Of a stretch of DNA of 64,000 nt, positions 18,208 through 26,517 are shown one piece after another; the first letter of the stretch is position 1, and each line of letters begins with the position of its first letter. A program made the position numbers and the translations under genes. The stretch spans positions 434,001 through 498,000 of the forward strand of contig CAVPPF010000005.1 in NCBI GenBank assembly GCA_963707435.1, written 5' to 3'. This DNA comes from UBA4744 sp963707435. Lineage in GTDB: Bacteria > Actinomycetota > Acidimicrobiia > Spongiisociales > UBA4744. The notes below the pieces were generated by a model. It worked only from the letters and a program-made list of their open reading frames with translations. It was not told the DNA's origin and ran no database searches.

Positions 18208-18283
18208 GGCCAGGTAGCTCAGTTGGCAGAGCACAGGTCTGAAAAACCTGGGGTCGGCAGTTCGATTCTGCCCCTGGCCACCA
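18208..18283 (+). tRNA. tRNA-Phe (GAA), integration site of the element
   Basis: Acceptor GGCCAGG/CCTGGCC, D-arm AGCTCAGTTGGCAGAGC, anticodon stem CAGGT/ACCTG around CTGAAAA with anticodon GAA at 18241-18243, T-arm GGCAGTTCGATTCTGCC and encoded CCA. The gene is intact. Its 3' part from 18235 onward is repeated at 31267, showing that a mobile element integrated here while restoring the tRNA. Confidence 0.97.
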
Positions 18284-18290
18284 GCAAAAC
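18235..18290 (+). repeat. attL core, 56-bp direct repeat
   Basis: The 56 bp from the anticodon stem of tRNA-Phe through its CCA and seven further bases are identical to 31267-31322. The flanking bases differ on both sides (C versus T upstream, C versus A downstream), so the match is bounded. This is the typical attachment site of tyrosine integrases that use tRNA 3' halves. Confidence 0.95.
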
Positions 18291-18332
18291 CCCAGCGTGA
18301 GAGGCTATTTTAGCCCTACTAGCTGGGGTTTT
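18286..18332 (+). terminator. Probable terminator at the left junction
   Basis: The arm AAAACCCCAGC (18286-18296) is complementary to GCTGGGGTTTT (18322-18332), with an internal mini-hairpin (GGCTA/TAGCC) in the loop, followed by TTCCGTTT. It lies just after tRNA-Phe and would end that transcript. The hairpin straddles the attachment boundary, so most of it came with the element. Confidence 0.55.
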
Positions 18333-18387
18333 CCGTTTAGGACACTTTTCACTACCACCTGGCCTTTTTCAACGGTTTTCAACATCT

Positions 18388-18410
18388 CAGCACAAATAGA
18401 GCACAAATGG
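18388..18410 (+). repeat. Candidate integrase arm site, left
   Basis: CAGCACAAATAGAGCACAAA here is repeated with few changes at 31221 in the same orientation. Each contains two half-sites of the form GCACAAA or GCACA spaced 10 bp apart. The location ~100 bp inside the left end, with a partner just inside the right end, fits arm-type binding sites for the element's integrase or excisionase. Confidence 0.5.
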
Positions 18411-18553
18411 AGGTGAGCCTTTGTGCGGATTCGGGCCGACTCTTGTCGTGGTCCCTGCCAGGAATCCGTGTCTTCGATGCCGGTGGTACCGGTGAACGCC
18501 GACTCCCTTTGCGTGACCTGGAATCGGTATCCGTCACCCGTTGGTCGGTCCGG

Positions 18554-20020
18554 TTATCCGGCGGCGAAGGAACCCGGCGATAGTCGAACTGCCCGACAGT
18601 CGATGATGCGGCCGGCTGCGTCCCGGTATTCGATAGTCAGAGAGCCGGGAATGTCGGGAGGGGTTTCGAGTACGAAGCGAGCATGGCTGCTTTCGGACCG
18701 GTAGATCTTGTCGCCATAGCGCAGTTCGGCGGACACCGTCGCAATAGGGGGCCTTCCGGCGTTGGTGAGTTCAGCGGGTTCGGGGTAGGAGAACTCAGCG
18801 ATCCATTCATTGGCTTCTTGGCGTACGGAAGCGGAGAGGTATCCGAACTCATCAAGATCGTCCATGGTTGATGCTTGGGACACCAAGGTGACCGGAGCGT
18901 TGAGTGCGTAGATGGTTTGGGTACCGATGGAGACGCGACGACCGTCAACCTCGATGTCGAATCCCATGGAGTCGGTTCCGTCAGAGCCTCCGACGAAGTC
19001 CAGCTTGCCTTCCCATCCGAGAACCTCCCGGATGAAGGCGACCGCAACCGCTTCGTGGTCAACCTCGTAGGCTGCCTCACCCGCCGCCACCCGGAACTCG
19101 TCGAGGGTGCGGACCGGCCAGATTCCCATTGTGGTGCTTGCAGTGCAGGCGAGATCATCGGCTATGGCGAACGCGACATGCAAGGCCCAGTTCCAGGAGA
19201 TTTCGCCCTCGATGTAGATCTCCCGATCGCCACACAGCAACGCCACTCGGACATCGGGGATGGACTCGGCGAGTACCGCGGGCGTGCCCTGAGGTTGGCT
19301 GGTCACAAACACCCGGTTGCGTTCGTTGATGTCGATGTAGATCTCAGCTCGCTCTCCTGCCTGGTTCGCTTGGGCTACCTCGGGAACGAACCCGAGATTG
19401 TGCAGCGCATCGAGGAGCCACTGTTCTTCCGGAGACGGGGCATAGGTGTCCGGCGGGTCCGCGACCTCAAAGGGTTCGAGCAGGGCGTCGTAGTAGGCAA
19501 CACGTTCGTCCACTGTTGCGAGTCTCACCCGAATGACCCAAGCGACATCAGGATCAGGAACAACAAACCGAACGTGCCCGGTTCCGAATTCGTCCACCGC
19601 AAGGCTTACGTCCCTTCGAGGTTCCGCGACAGTCCACGCCACTGCCGACACCCGGGTCGCAGGACCGGACTCGAAGTAAACATCAACCTTGCCTCCCTTG
19701 GATGTCACAGGGAAATCGGCGTGATCGGCGAAGCTGTCAGCGTCGTAGCCGGGACAACTCCAACTCTGGAAGGGAACGACCTGTTCGACCTCGCCGACGA
19801 AACGCACCGATTGCGGCGGGTCCGTTCCAGCATCTTGATCGGAACACAGGGAGCGGATCGTCACCGCAGTGGTTTGAGAAGAAACGGTGACCGTACCGTC
19901 CACTGCTGGCGAACTCGTACACGCCGCAACCAACAGGACTATCGGCAATACGGTCAAGACCGAGTGCAACCACCAACTCCGAACCGGTCTTCCTAGGCTC
20001 ACAACAGCGACATCTTCCAT
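18554..20020 (-). CDS. Predicted lipoprotein of unknown function
   Basis: A 488-residue exported protein, first cargo gene at the left end. The hydrophobic segment LHSVLTVLPIVLLVAAC ends in a lipobox (VAAC), giving a lipid anchor at about residue 34; the next residues are Ser/Thr-rich. The mature part has no domain I recognise; it has beta-rich stretches (AEIYIDINERNRVFVTSQ; GDREIYIEGEISWNW) and several Cys. Smaller lipoproteins at 20382 and 25865 suggest an envelope-directed cargo set. Confidence 0.75.
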   Translation of the reverse strand: MEDVAVVSLGRPVRSWWLHSVLTVLPIVLLVAACTSSPAVDGTVTVSSQTTAVTIRSLCSDQDAGTDPPQSVRFVGEVEQVVPFQSWSCPGYDADSFADHADFPVTSKGGKVDVYFESGPATRVSAVAWTVAEPRRDVSLAVDEFGTGHVRFVVPDPDVAWVIRVRLATVDERVAYYDALLEPFEVADPPDTYAPSPEEQWLLDALHNLGFVPEVAQANQAGERAEIYIDINERNRVFVTSQPQGTPAVLAESIPDVRVALLCGDREIYIEGEISWNWALHVAFAIADDLACTASTTMGIWPVRTLDEFRVAAGEAAYEVDHEAVAVAFIREVLGWEGKLDFVGGSDGTDSMGFDIEVDGRRVSIGTQTIYALNAPVTLVSQASTMDDLDEFGYLSASVRQEANEWIAEFSYPEPAELTNAGRPPIATVSAELRYGDKIYRSESSHARFVLETPPDIPGSLTIEYRDAAGRIIDCRAVRLSPGSFAAG

Positions 20021-20217
20021 CTTCTACTGCTTCAACGCTACCGGGGTTTGGCCAGTTCCACCCAGCAACAGTCACACCCGACCGGGTCTGGCAACATCCG
20101 CTCAAATGACATCAAGAAGCCCCCGAATGGGGTGGAGTGGTGACTCCCGCTCAGTTTCTACCACCCGCTCCCCTATGTGCACCGTCTCTATCCACGCGAA
20201 CTCTCAGGAGTCACCCG
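20021..20217. other. Cargo intergenic region
   Basis: The gap between the two divergent lipoprotein genes spans 20021-20381, of which the last part may be occupied by a small gene (20218-20406). In the remaining stretch I see no RNA gene, repeat or convincing promoter; it must hold the promoters of both directions. Confidence 0.4.
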
Positions 20218-20406
20218 ATGTCACGAACCGTGGCCCACCAGCGCCGCAACACCCGCACGCTGACGTGCCAATCGGGCGCACTTGATTGCGAGGAGGTGCG
20301 TTATCGCTCATATCTGGCGATCGGGGTGGTTGTGTCCGGCGCTCTCCTCAAGCGGGTGTTGGTGGAGCCTATGGTTGATGGGTGCGATTCTTGCTTGCTG
20401 GTGTGA
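20218..20406 (+). CDS. Possible small membrane protein upstream of lipoprotein
   Basis: A 62-residue frame starting at ATG 20218 with AGGAG at 20206-20210, an ideal ribosome site. The product is basic at the N-terminus (VAHQRRNTRTLTC) with one hydrophobic segment (YLAIGVVVSGALL). It overlaps the GTG of the next lipoprotein gene by 25 nt, compatible with translational coupling. No homology is recognised; it could be a leader-type frame rather than a functional protein. Confidence 0.4.
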   Translation: MSRTVAHQRRNTRTLTCQSGALDCEEVRYRSYLAIGVVVSGALLKRVLVEPMVDGCDSCLLV

Positions 20407-21071
20407 GCCTTGTTTTGGCGTTGGCTGCTTGCGCGGAGCCGGGGGTGCCTAGTGGCGAGCCTGTGCCCTCCTCGACCTCGACCACCGGGTCGGCGGTTTC
20501 GCCCGATGCAGACGCACCGGTATCCGAGACACCAACTGTGACCGTTGCTCTACCCAACGGGACAACCGAAGATATTCGGACAGCTGCGGGCACCGGGACG
20601 GTGCCGTCGGTCGAGGGAATCCCATGCGAGTTCACAACCATCGATCCGGCGCCCGGCGAGTATGCACCGCCACCGATCGCCGCGGTGATCGAGTGGGGTG
20701 GATACGAGGCGTACGGTGGCCGCTGGCATGAGCCCAGAACCGGTCGCATCGTCGAGGGGTTACCTCCAACCCCGCTGGTAGTTGGCATCGTCGGAGATGC
20801 TGCTGCCTTCGATGAGTGGCTGGATGTTGAACCGGGGAGGAGGGAGATCTCCGGTATCGACCGGGTGGTCCAGGCCGAAGTCCCCTATTGCGTCCTCGAA
20901 GACGCCTACCTGCGCTTTTCGCTGATTCCGGGATTCATCGCCGGAGGTATCACTGTCATCGACGACCGCCAGGTCATCGAAGTGAACGTCGCGGACGTCG
21001 ATGTCATCGACCTGTCCGACTATCCACCCTTCATGGTCTTCAGCGACGAGACAATCACCTTCGGTCCGTAG
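20382..21071 (+). CDS. Predicted lipoprotein of unknown function
   Basis: A 229-residue protein with signal peptide MRFLLAGVSLVLALAAC, lipobox LAAC (Cys 17), then a Ser/Thr/Pro linker (SGEPVPSSTSTTGSAVSPD) and a ~150-residue mature domain of unknown type (FTTIDPAPGEYAPPPIAAVIEWGGYEAYGG; PGFIAGGITVIDDRQVIEVNV). GTG at 20382 lacks a strong ribosome site and may depend on the overlapping small frame upstream. Part of the element's cargo. Confidence 0.7.
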   Translation: MRFLLAGVSLVLALAACAEPGVPSGEPVPSSTSTTGSAVSPDADAPVSETPTVTVALPNGTTEDIRTAAGTGTVPSVEGIPCEFTTIDPAPGEYAPPPIAAVIEWGGYEAYGGRWHEPRTGRIVEGLPPTPLVVGIVGDAAAFDEWLDVEPGRREISGIDRVVQAEVPYCVLEDAYLRFSLIPGFIAGGITVIDDRQVIEVNVADVDVIDLSDYPPFMVFSDETITFGP

Positions 21072-21504
21072 AGCGAACATTCTCCCCTCTGTAGCCCGTG
21101 CTGCGAGAGGCCGACGGCGGTAGGGCTGGTCGCTCACGTTGCCCACGATCGCGTCCCTCGGACTCTCCGACCGCAAATATCATCTGCACCGCCGAGCGAT
21201 ATCGCTCTCATCCCGTTCCGAGCCGAACCGGCAGATCGGGCGAATCGAACAGACCGGTGTTCGCCACGGTCAGTGTTCGCTGACTCCGGAAACGCCGTGC
21301 GCCATATTTGCTGATCGGCGCATAGATGCGACCTATCGCCTTTGGGAACACCTCAGCTCGCCTGGATAGACAACCCGATCGACTTGGATCGCTACGGGGA
21401 GAATTGCGATCGCGTCTATGGCTGCACCGGTGGATTAGTAGAGAGGAGTGAAGAACTGGGACACAACCCATGTCAACCCTGTGTCCCTGTGCGGTGTGTA
21501 ATAG
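21072..21504. other. Intergenic region upstream of the ECF sigma gene
   Basis: No gene is supported in these 433 bp. Two symmetrical sites are visible: a perfect 14-bp palindrome GAGCGATATCGCTC at 21194-21207, and an inverted repeat GGGACACA/TGTGTCCC at 21458-21487 about 20 bp before the sigma-factor start. Either could bind a regulator; the second is placed to act on the sigma operon. Confidence 0.45.
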
Positions 21505-22047
21505 ATGGAGAGTTCGGTATCTGTGAGGGAGACTGGGTTGGTAATGGAGAGCCCTCATCGGTTGCGTCCGGAAAGCGTGGAGGTGATGTTCCGCGGGCAC
21601 TATGCCGCGCTCCTGCGGAGCCTGACCGTGGTGGCCGGCGATCGGGGAGCGGCCGAGGACGCCGTCCAGGAGGCGTTCGCGCAGGCGTTGCTCCACTGGT
21701 CTCGGATATCGACCTATGCCGATCCGGTGGCTTGGGTACGGAGGGTGGCATTGAACCGAATATTCAATCTGCACCGGAGCAGCCGCCGTCGGGTGGGCGC
21801 CCTGCGGCGGCTTCGCTCGCGGGCGGGCGAGAACCCGGATGAGTCGACGCAGGTCACCAATCGAGTGGACCTGGATGCCGCCCTCAGCGGGTTGCCGTTG
21901 CAGCAGCGCGCCGCTCTGGCGCTTCACTACGTAGAAGACCTGCCGGTGGCGGATATCGCCGATGCCTTGGGGGTATCGGAAGGCACGGTGAAGACCCACC
22001 TTCATCGTGCCCGCAACGCCGTCCGCTCGGCGATGGAGGTGTCGTAA
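21505..22047 (+). CDS. ECF-family RNA polymerase sigma factor
   Basis: A 180-residue sigma-70 family protein with only regions 2 and 4. Region 2 is seen in VMFRGHYAALLRSLTVVAGDRGAAEDAVQEAFAQALLHW and region 4 in LPLQQRAALALHYVEDLPVADIADALGVSEGTVKTHLHRAR, the latter a clear helix-turn-helix. Size and spacing fit SigE/SigM-like extracytoplasmic-function factors. An internal ATG at 21544 is an alternative start. Its stop overlaps the next start (TAATG), typical of a sigma factor coupled to its regulator. Confidence 0.85.
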   Translation: MESSVSVRETGLVMESPHRLRPESVEVMFRGHYAALLRSLTVVAGDRGAAEDAVQEAFAQALLHWSRISTYADPVAWVRRVALNRIFNLHRSSRRRVGALRRLRSRAGENPDESTQVTNRVDLDAALSGLPLQQRAALALHYVEDLPVADIADALGVSEGTVKTHLHRARNAVRSAMEVS

Positions 22048-23519
22048 TGGACAACGAAGAGCAGATCCGCCGGGTGCTGGTCGAATCGCAGCCCTCCGTC
22101 GATGAGGAACAGGGATGGGCGGGCGTGCAGACCAGGGCGGACCGAGCCGGACGGCGACACCGGGTGACCCGCGGCCTGATGGTGATCACGGCTGTGGCGG
22201 TATTCGTTGGGTTTGGTTTTGGGGTTCGTAGTTGGCTGTCCGGTAGTTCTGAGATTGCTGGTCGTCCCGATGCCACCGTTTCACCCGAGACCACCTCGAC
22301 CTCCCTAGGCGATCAATCAGAGGAGGACTGGTCTGCACCTGATCCTTCCAACTTCTGGGCCAGCGGACTGACGATCGACGCCATCCCTCCAGGATTCGCG
22401 TTCGAGATAACGGAAGGTACGGCAGACTTACCGCGGAGCTCCATCTTCCACACTTTTGCTTCCTCAGACGGCACCGAGTTCTCGATAGGTCGGAACCGAC
22501 GGGGTCAGCCGTTGTCGAGCCCGGGTGAGGTCGTGACCGTAGATGGGCGCGACTTCACAATTGTGGAGTACCCATCTGGCGAAACGCGTGTGAGAGAGGA
22601 GGTCGCTGGGGGCGTTAGTGTCGAAGTGGTCAGCCGTCAGATGGACACCGACACCCTCCTGGAAATTGCCAAAGGTGTGACCTACGACCCGGCCACGGAC
22701 GGTGATGTGGGGATCCGGGTAATCGAAGGCGGGATCGAGTTCAGGAACAGCCGAGACTCGGCGATCGAATGTTCTCCACCCGCCACCGGTCCGGTGCTGG
22801 GCTTCACGGAGGGAGCCTCGTCCACACAGTTTCCGTCGGTTGTCCTTGAACCGAATCAGACTCGAATTGTGCAACTCGTTCTTGGCGAAGTCACCGGCGA
22901 ACTGTCGTTCGGAGTTGACTGTGTCGACGTCTCTACGGGAGATTTGGTGTACGCCGACGGTATCAAGCTAACCAGCCCGGAGACTTCATCTGCCGTTTCG
23001 GCACCTGCGGTGGTGCTGACCTCAGATGGTCTCGGGGTCATCCAATTCGGCGCCGCTCCACAGGACACCATCGACGCCCTTTCATCGGCATTGGGTTCAC
23101 CCGACGAAGACAGCGGATGGGTAGCCTATTCGAATTATCAGCCTGGATTCGGCGTCTGCGGCGGCACCCAGTGGTGGATGGCGCGATGGGGACAGCTCGG
23201 CGTGTTGTTCACAAACGGGGCTGACTCTGTGTACGCACCTGAAGACCAGCCCCACTTCGCCATGTATGGATACGGATGGTGGATTGGGGTTCCTCCCGAC
23301 GAAATACCCTTGCGAACATCAGCGGGTCTAACCCTGGGTGACACCAAAGACGAGACGCTCGCTCTGTACGGGGAAGCAGCCACGTTCGTGGCCGGTGACG
23401 AGATCGTCCAGCCTTATGTACGGCTCGACCTGGACGACGCCAACCCACAGCTGGCCCTCCTCGACCGGCAGACATTGACCATCGTCCAGATTCGTGGAGG
23501 AACCTCCTGCGGTGAGTGA
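22047..23519 (+). CDS. Membrane protein, probable anti-sigma factor
   Basis: A 490-residue protein with a ~40-residue charged cytosolic head (EEQIRRVLVESQP), one transmembrane helix at about 44-65 (LMVITAVAVFVGFGFGVRSWL) and a long extracytoplasmic part rich in beta-type sequence. The one-base start overlap with the sigma gene and the single-pass topology match membrane anti-sigma factors. No zinc-binding HxxxCxxC motif is present, so the assignment is by context. The outside domain is far larger than in most anti-sigma factors and may itself sense a ligand. Confidence 0.6.
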   Translation: MDNEEQIRRVLVESQPSVDEEQGWAGVQTRADRAGRRHRVTRGLMVITAVAVFVGFGFGVRSWLSGSSEIAGRPDATVSPETTSTSLGDQSEEDWSAPDPSNFWASGLTIDAIPPGFAFEITEGTADLPRSSIFHTFASSDGTEFSIGRNRRGQPLSSPGEVVTVDGRDFTIVEYPSGETRVREEVAGGVSVEVVSRQMDTDTLLEIAKGVTYDPATDGDVGIRVIEGGIEFRNSRDSAIECSPPATGPVLGFTEGASSTQFPSVVLEPNQTRIVQLVLGEVTGELSFGVDCVDVSTGDLVYADGIKLTSPETSSAVSAPAVVLTSDGLGVIQFGAAPQDTIDALSSALGSPDEDSGWVAYSNYQPGFGVCGGTQWWMARWGQLGVLFTNGADSVYAPEDQPHFAMYGYGWWIGVPPDEIPLRTSAGLTLGDTKDETLALYGEAATFVAGDEIVQPYVRLDLDDANPQLALLDRQTLTIVQIRGGTSCGE

Positions 23520-23605
23520 GAAATCGCTCTGAGCCCGGCAACAGTCAACCAATCCTCGACGTGCCGCTCGGCGCTAGTGAGCAGCGCGGGCGTTCTCGTC
23601 CGGTA

Positions 23606-24598
23606 TCAAGTGATCTGCGCTCTCCTCGTGGCTTCATGGATCGAGTCGTAGAGAGCGAGGCGTGTGGCGAGGACTGTGGCGGCGAAGGGCGCTGTTGCTG
23701 AGACCCCGACGCCGACGTGGGACGGTGTCGCAGCGTGATCGCTGCCGCGGGGTGAGGTCGCTGCGACCTCGATCAGCGCGTATGCCCACTTCCGGTCGAA
23801 AGGTTCGGGCACGAAGTTGAAGCCCGAGAGCGCCTCAGCGACGTTGGGGTCGGATTCCATTCCTTCGATGGGCAGCCATGGGTCATCAGGCCACATGTCG
23901 GCCGTCATCGCTCCCACGCGAAAGCGGCGGGCCCCGGTGATCTCCCCGAAGCGGGCCAAGTCGTTCTCGTCACGCCACACAGTCGACTTCTTCTGTGTCC
24001 GTGCAGTCATCACGAGCCGGTCATCGCTGTCCACCACGTCCACGCCGAGCGGGTCCTCGGCAGACGCGATGCGCCACGTCTGGTCGTTGTCGAAGGTGAT
24101 CATGTCATCGGTGACCGCCGCGGTGACTCTGAGACCGGACTCGGTGTTGGTTCCCGTAAAGTGGATGCCCGTGCCATCGCTATCGATCGTGGCTGCGATG
24201 TCGGTGACCGCCCCGTGGTGGGGCCATGTCGGAGCCAGTGCTTCCCAGCTCTCCCACGGCAACGCAGCAGCGTAGGTATCGAGCATCCTGACCTGCTCCG
24301 CAGCCTCAGTCGCTGAGCTCCACACGCCACCGGGCGCCTGACAGGCCAAGACCACTCCGTGACCACGGGGACAATGCGAACTGATGCGAAACTCAGGGGG
24401 GAGCCGGGAATCGCGGTAGGTCGTTGCGTCGTCGCCCACGATGGGGTCCCTACCCACCGGCTCAGCCACGCCCTGCCTCCACACCAGCAGCGCATTTGGG
24501 CCATCGAAGCCGACCCAACCCCCGTCAATAGTGGCACCACACCACGCACACGGGTAAGGCTCGGCAAGCTGGTATCCGTCTCGAACGTTGAAAGACAC
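23606..24598 (-). CDS. Hypothetical protein with N-terminal zinc-ribbon-like motif
   Basis: About 330 residues, soluble. I chose GTG at 24598 because GAGGGAGGTGAC precedes it; the frame remains open upstream without a ribosome site. The N-terminus has CAWCGATIDGGW and later SSHCPRGHG, which may together form a zinc ribbon. The remainder is unrecognised and includes WESWEALAPTWPHHGAVTDIAATI and a late hydrophobic Ala-rich stretch. Cargo gene of the element, convergent with the sigma operon. Confidence 0.65.
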   Translation of the reverse strand: MSFNVRDGYQLAEPYPCAWCGATIDGGWVGFDGPNALLVWRQGVAEPVGRDPIVGDDATTYRDSRLPPEFRISSHCPRGHGVVLACQAPGGVWSSATEAAEQVRMLDTYAAALPWESWEALAPTWPHHGAVTDIAATIDSDGTGIHFTGTNTESGLRVTAAVTDDMITFDNDQTWRIASAEDPLGVDVVDSDDRLVMTARTQKKSTVWRDENDLARFGEITGARRFRVGAMTADMWPDDPWLPIEGMESDPNVAEALSGFNFVPEPFDRKWAYALIEVAATSPRGSDHAATPSHVGVGVSATAPFAATVLATRLALYDSIHEATRRAQIT

Positions 24599-24838
24599 GT
24601 CACCTCCCTCACGTCGATACTGGCACCAAATCACCAGGCAAGGCTGCGATCGCTCAGGGATGCCGATAACGGACACGCGGCTGAGTGCTAGTGCAGGTCA
24701 TTGGCCCGCTCCTCGACGTGCCGATACCGGATACTCGACGGAATGCTCGTTCGTGTCCCCGATTTGTGATCGGCGCAGGTGGTAACCCGCCCGCAAGGAT
24801 TGACCTCCGCCTCAGTCCACATGATTGCAAGACGAGAG

Positions 24839-25348
24839 CTATCGGATCATCTCGCCCAGTGCCGCAAACCTGAGCATATGGGCTTGGCCGGCGTGGATGG
24901 CGTACTCGTCGACCATCTTCACCAGGGTGGCTCGCAGCGGTCGACCATGCCCTGCCCCAACGCTGTCGAGGGACACCATCTCGGCGATCGCCGCATCCGA
25001 CGAGTCAACCTGGTCGAAGTACCAGCGAAGGTCGTCCTCGATGCTGTCGATGGTGCCGCCGGCGTAGTCGTCGTCGCCGTATCGGAGGGCTTGTTCGCCG
25101 CCACCGAGTCCCCACGACAGGTAGACGTGCTCCATCTGGGTCATGTGCCGCACCAGTCCGAGCACGGACAGTTCGACGGGCGGGATGGACCATGCCACCA
25201 GCTGGTCCGGTGAGAGGTCTCTCAGCTTCCGGATGAATTCATGGCGCTGGTACCGCAGCCATGACTCCAGCAACTCCCGCGGCTCCGAGTTCGGATCCGG
25301 TTGCTCCCACGACGAGAAGTCCACACCAGCCAGCATGCCGATCGTCAT
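24839..25348 (-). CDS. DinB-like (DUF664) four-helix protein
   Basis: A 169-residue protein with the DinB/DUF664 pattern: LLESWLRYQRHEFIRKLRDLSPDQL at the start, metal-ligand histidines in GLVRHMTQMEHVYL, and the C-terminal pair EYAIHAGQAHMLRF. These proteins are metal-binding four-helix bundles; many actinobacterial members are thiol-dependent transferases (mycothiol/bacillithiol S-transferase-like). The exact reaction is unknown. Lies between unknown cargo genes and is probably monocistronic. Confidence 0.8.
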   Translation of the reverse strand: MTIGMLAGVDFSSWEQPDPNSEPRELLESWLRYQRHEFIRKLRDLSPDQLVAWSIPPVELSVLGLVRHMTQMEHVYLSWGLGGGEQALRYGDDDYAGGTIDSIEDDLRWYFDQVDSSDAAIAEMVSLDSVGAGHGRPLRATLVKMVDEYAIHAGQAHMLRFAALGEMIR

Positions 25349-25458
25349 GCCACAACCCTACGCATGAGCACCTCTATTGCACCATTTTTCGTGATCGGAG
25401 GGCTGCAACCGCTGAGCAGGTCGAAGAAGACGCCACAAGCGTCGTTTCAAGAACGGCT

Positions 25459-25743
25459 TCAGCGCCGGGAGCGCCGGCGGCCCGACTCATTGCCGCGCTT
25501 GTAGTTGCCCGTGACCCTGGCCATGATTTCTTGCGGGTCGCCTCGACCGACGTCGGATTCGAATTTGACCGCCGCCCTGCCCCGCAGGATGGCTGCCACC
25601 CGAGCACGATGCGTGACCACAACATCACCGTTCTTTCGTTGCGTCCACTCGAACCCGACCGGCTTTCCCATCCGAACATTCTGCCAGGAAAGAGCCAAAT
25701 CGCGGTTGGACGCCACCCCGCTTTGTTGCAGCACCGCACGCAT
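25459..25743 (-). CDS. Small basic hypothetical protein, N-terminus uncertain
   Basis: From ATG 25743 the product is 94 residues and strongly basic (SGVASNRDLALSWQNVRMGK, MARVTGNYKRGNESGRRRSRR). Third codon positions are GC-rich, as in genuine genes here. Coding-like sequence continues upstream in the same frame (WRSDRFQKLYRRFAQRRSP) to about 25860, but no start codon is found there. The gene may therefore be truncated at its 5' end. Function not recognised. Confidence 0.45.
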   Translation of the reverse strand: MRAVLQQSGVASNRDLALSWQNVRMGKPVGFEWTQRKNGDVVVTHRARVAAILRGRAAVKFESDVGRGDPQEIMARVTGNYKRGNESGRRRSRR

Positions 25744-25864
25744 CAGTGCCGCGATGCGTGGTTCGGCGGCCGGGGAGTTATGGCGCAGATTTGGCGATCG
25801 GCGCTGGGCGAAACGCCGGTAAAGCTTTTGGAACCTATCGCTCCGCCACGACGTCCAATTCCGT

Positions 25865-26350
25865 ATGGAACGGATTGGCCTAATGATCCTCGTCGCTTTG
25901 CTGACCGCCGCATGCTCTTCCAATCCCGCAACGGTCGACTCGCTGGGCACCAGCACCACGGGCGTCGGAAGCACCGCGGGGCGGATCGACGGCCCGGTCT
26001 TCACCTCTCCGCCGCCCCCTCCAGGCGAACGTGCCGGCATGGCTGCCCGAGTGATGGGAACGGTCCTGCTGGATGACCGGGGATGTCTCGTGCTCGAACT
26101 CGAAAGGGTGCGTTACGCCATCGTATGGCCCGCTGGTACCTCATGGCAGCCCGATCCCCCCGCCGTCCTCCTGCCCGATGGTCAAACCGTCGAACCCGGC
26201 ACGTCGGTGCTCGGAGACGGCGGCTACCTGTCGTCGGTCACTCACATGACCGGTCGGGAAGTGAACGACGCCGCTGCGGCCTGTGTCGGCCCTACAGGTG
26301 AGATCGCCATCTTCAACCTGGGTGCCGAGGTAGCCGTCACAAACGGGTGA
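25865..26350 (+). CDS. Predicted lipoprotein of unknown function
   Basis: A 161-residue exported protein: MERIGLMILVALLTAAC ends in a lipobox (TAAC, Cys 17), then a Ser/Thr/Gly/Pro linker to about residue 60 and a ~100-residue compact domain (VMGTVLLDDRGCLVLELERVRYAIVWPAG; VLGDGGYLSSVTH). Domain shape and the two Cys suggest a small extracytoplasmic beta-barrel. Third predicted lipoprotein among the element's cargo genes. Confidence 0.7.
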   Translation: MERIGLMILVALLTAACSSNPATVDSLGTSTTGVGSTAGRIDGPVFTSPPPPPGERAGMAARVMGTVLLDDRGCLVLELERVRYAIVWPAGTSWQPDPPAVLLPDGQTVEPGTSVLGDGGYLSSVTHMTGREVNDAAAACVGPTGEIAIFNLGAEVAVTNG

Positions 26351-26517
26351 TCCTCGAGCCGACCGAGCGGCCAACAAAGAGCTCTCAGGAGGGCGCGCTG
26401 CGTTGCGCCGCACAGATCACTCACGGCTCTGAGCGATATCGAGCACCCACTGGCGCCCTCGATCCGGCATTATGCCGCTGATCCCAGATAATGGGTTGTC
26501 ACGTTCTGTGGCTGTGG

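Noticed and set aside
18423..18704. 93-codon plus-strand frame near the left end of the element
   Set aside because: Mostly antisense to the lipoprotein gene 18554-20020 and without ribosome site or domain.
25744..26040. Upstream extension of the small basic cargo gene to 26040
   Set aside because: It would run antisense through the signal peptide of the lipoprotein at 25865, which has a convincing lipobox.
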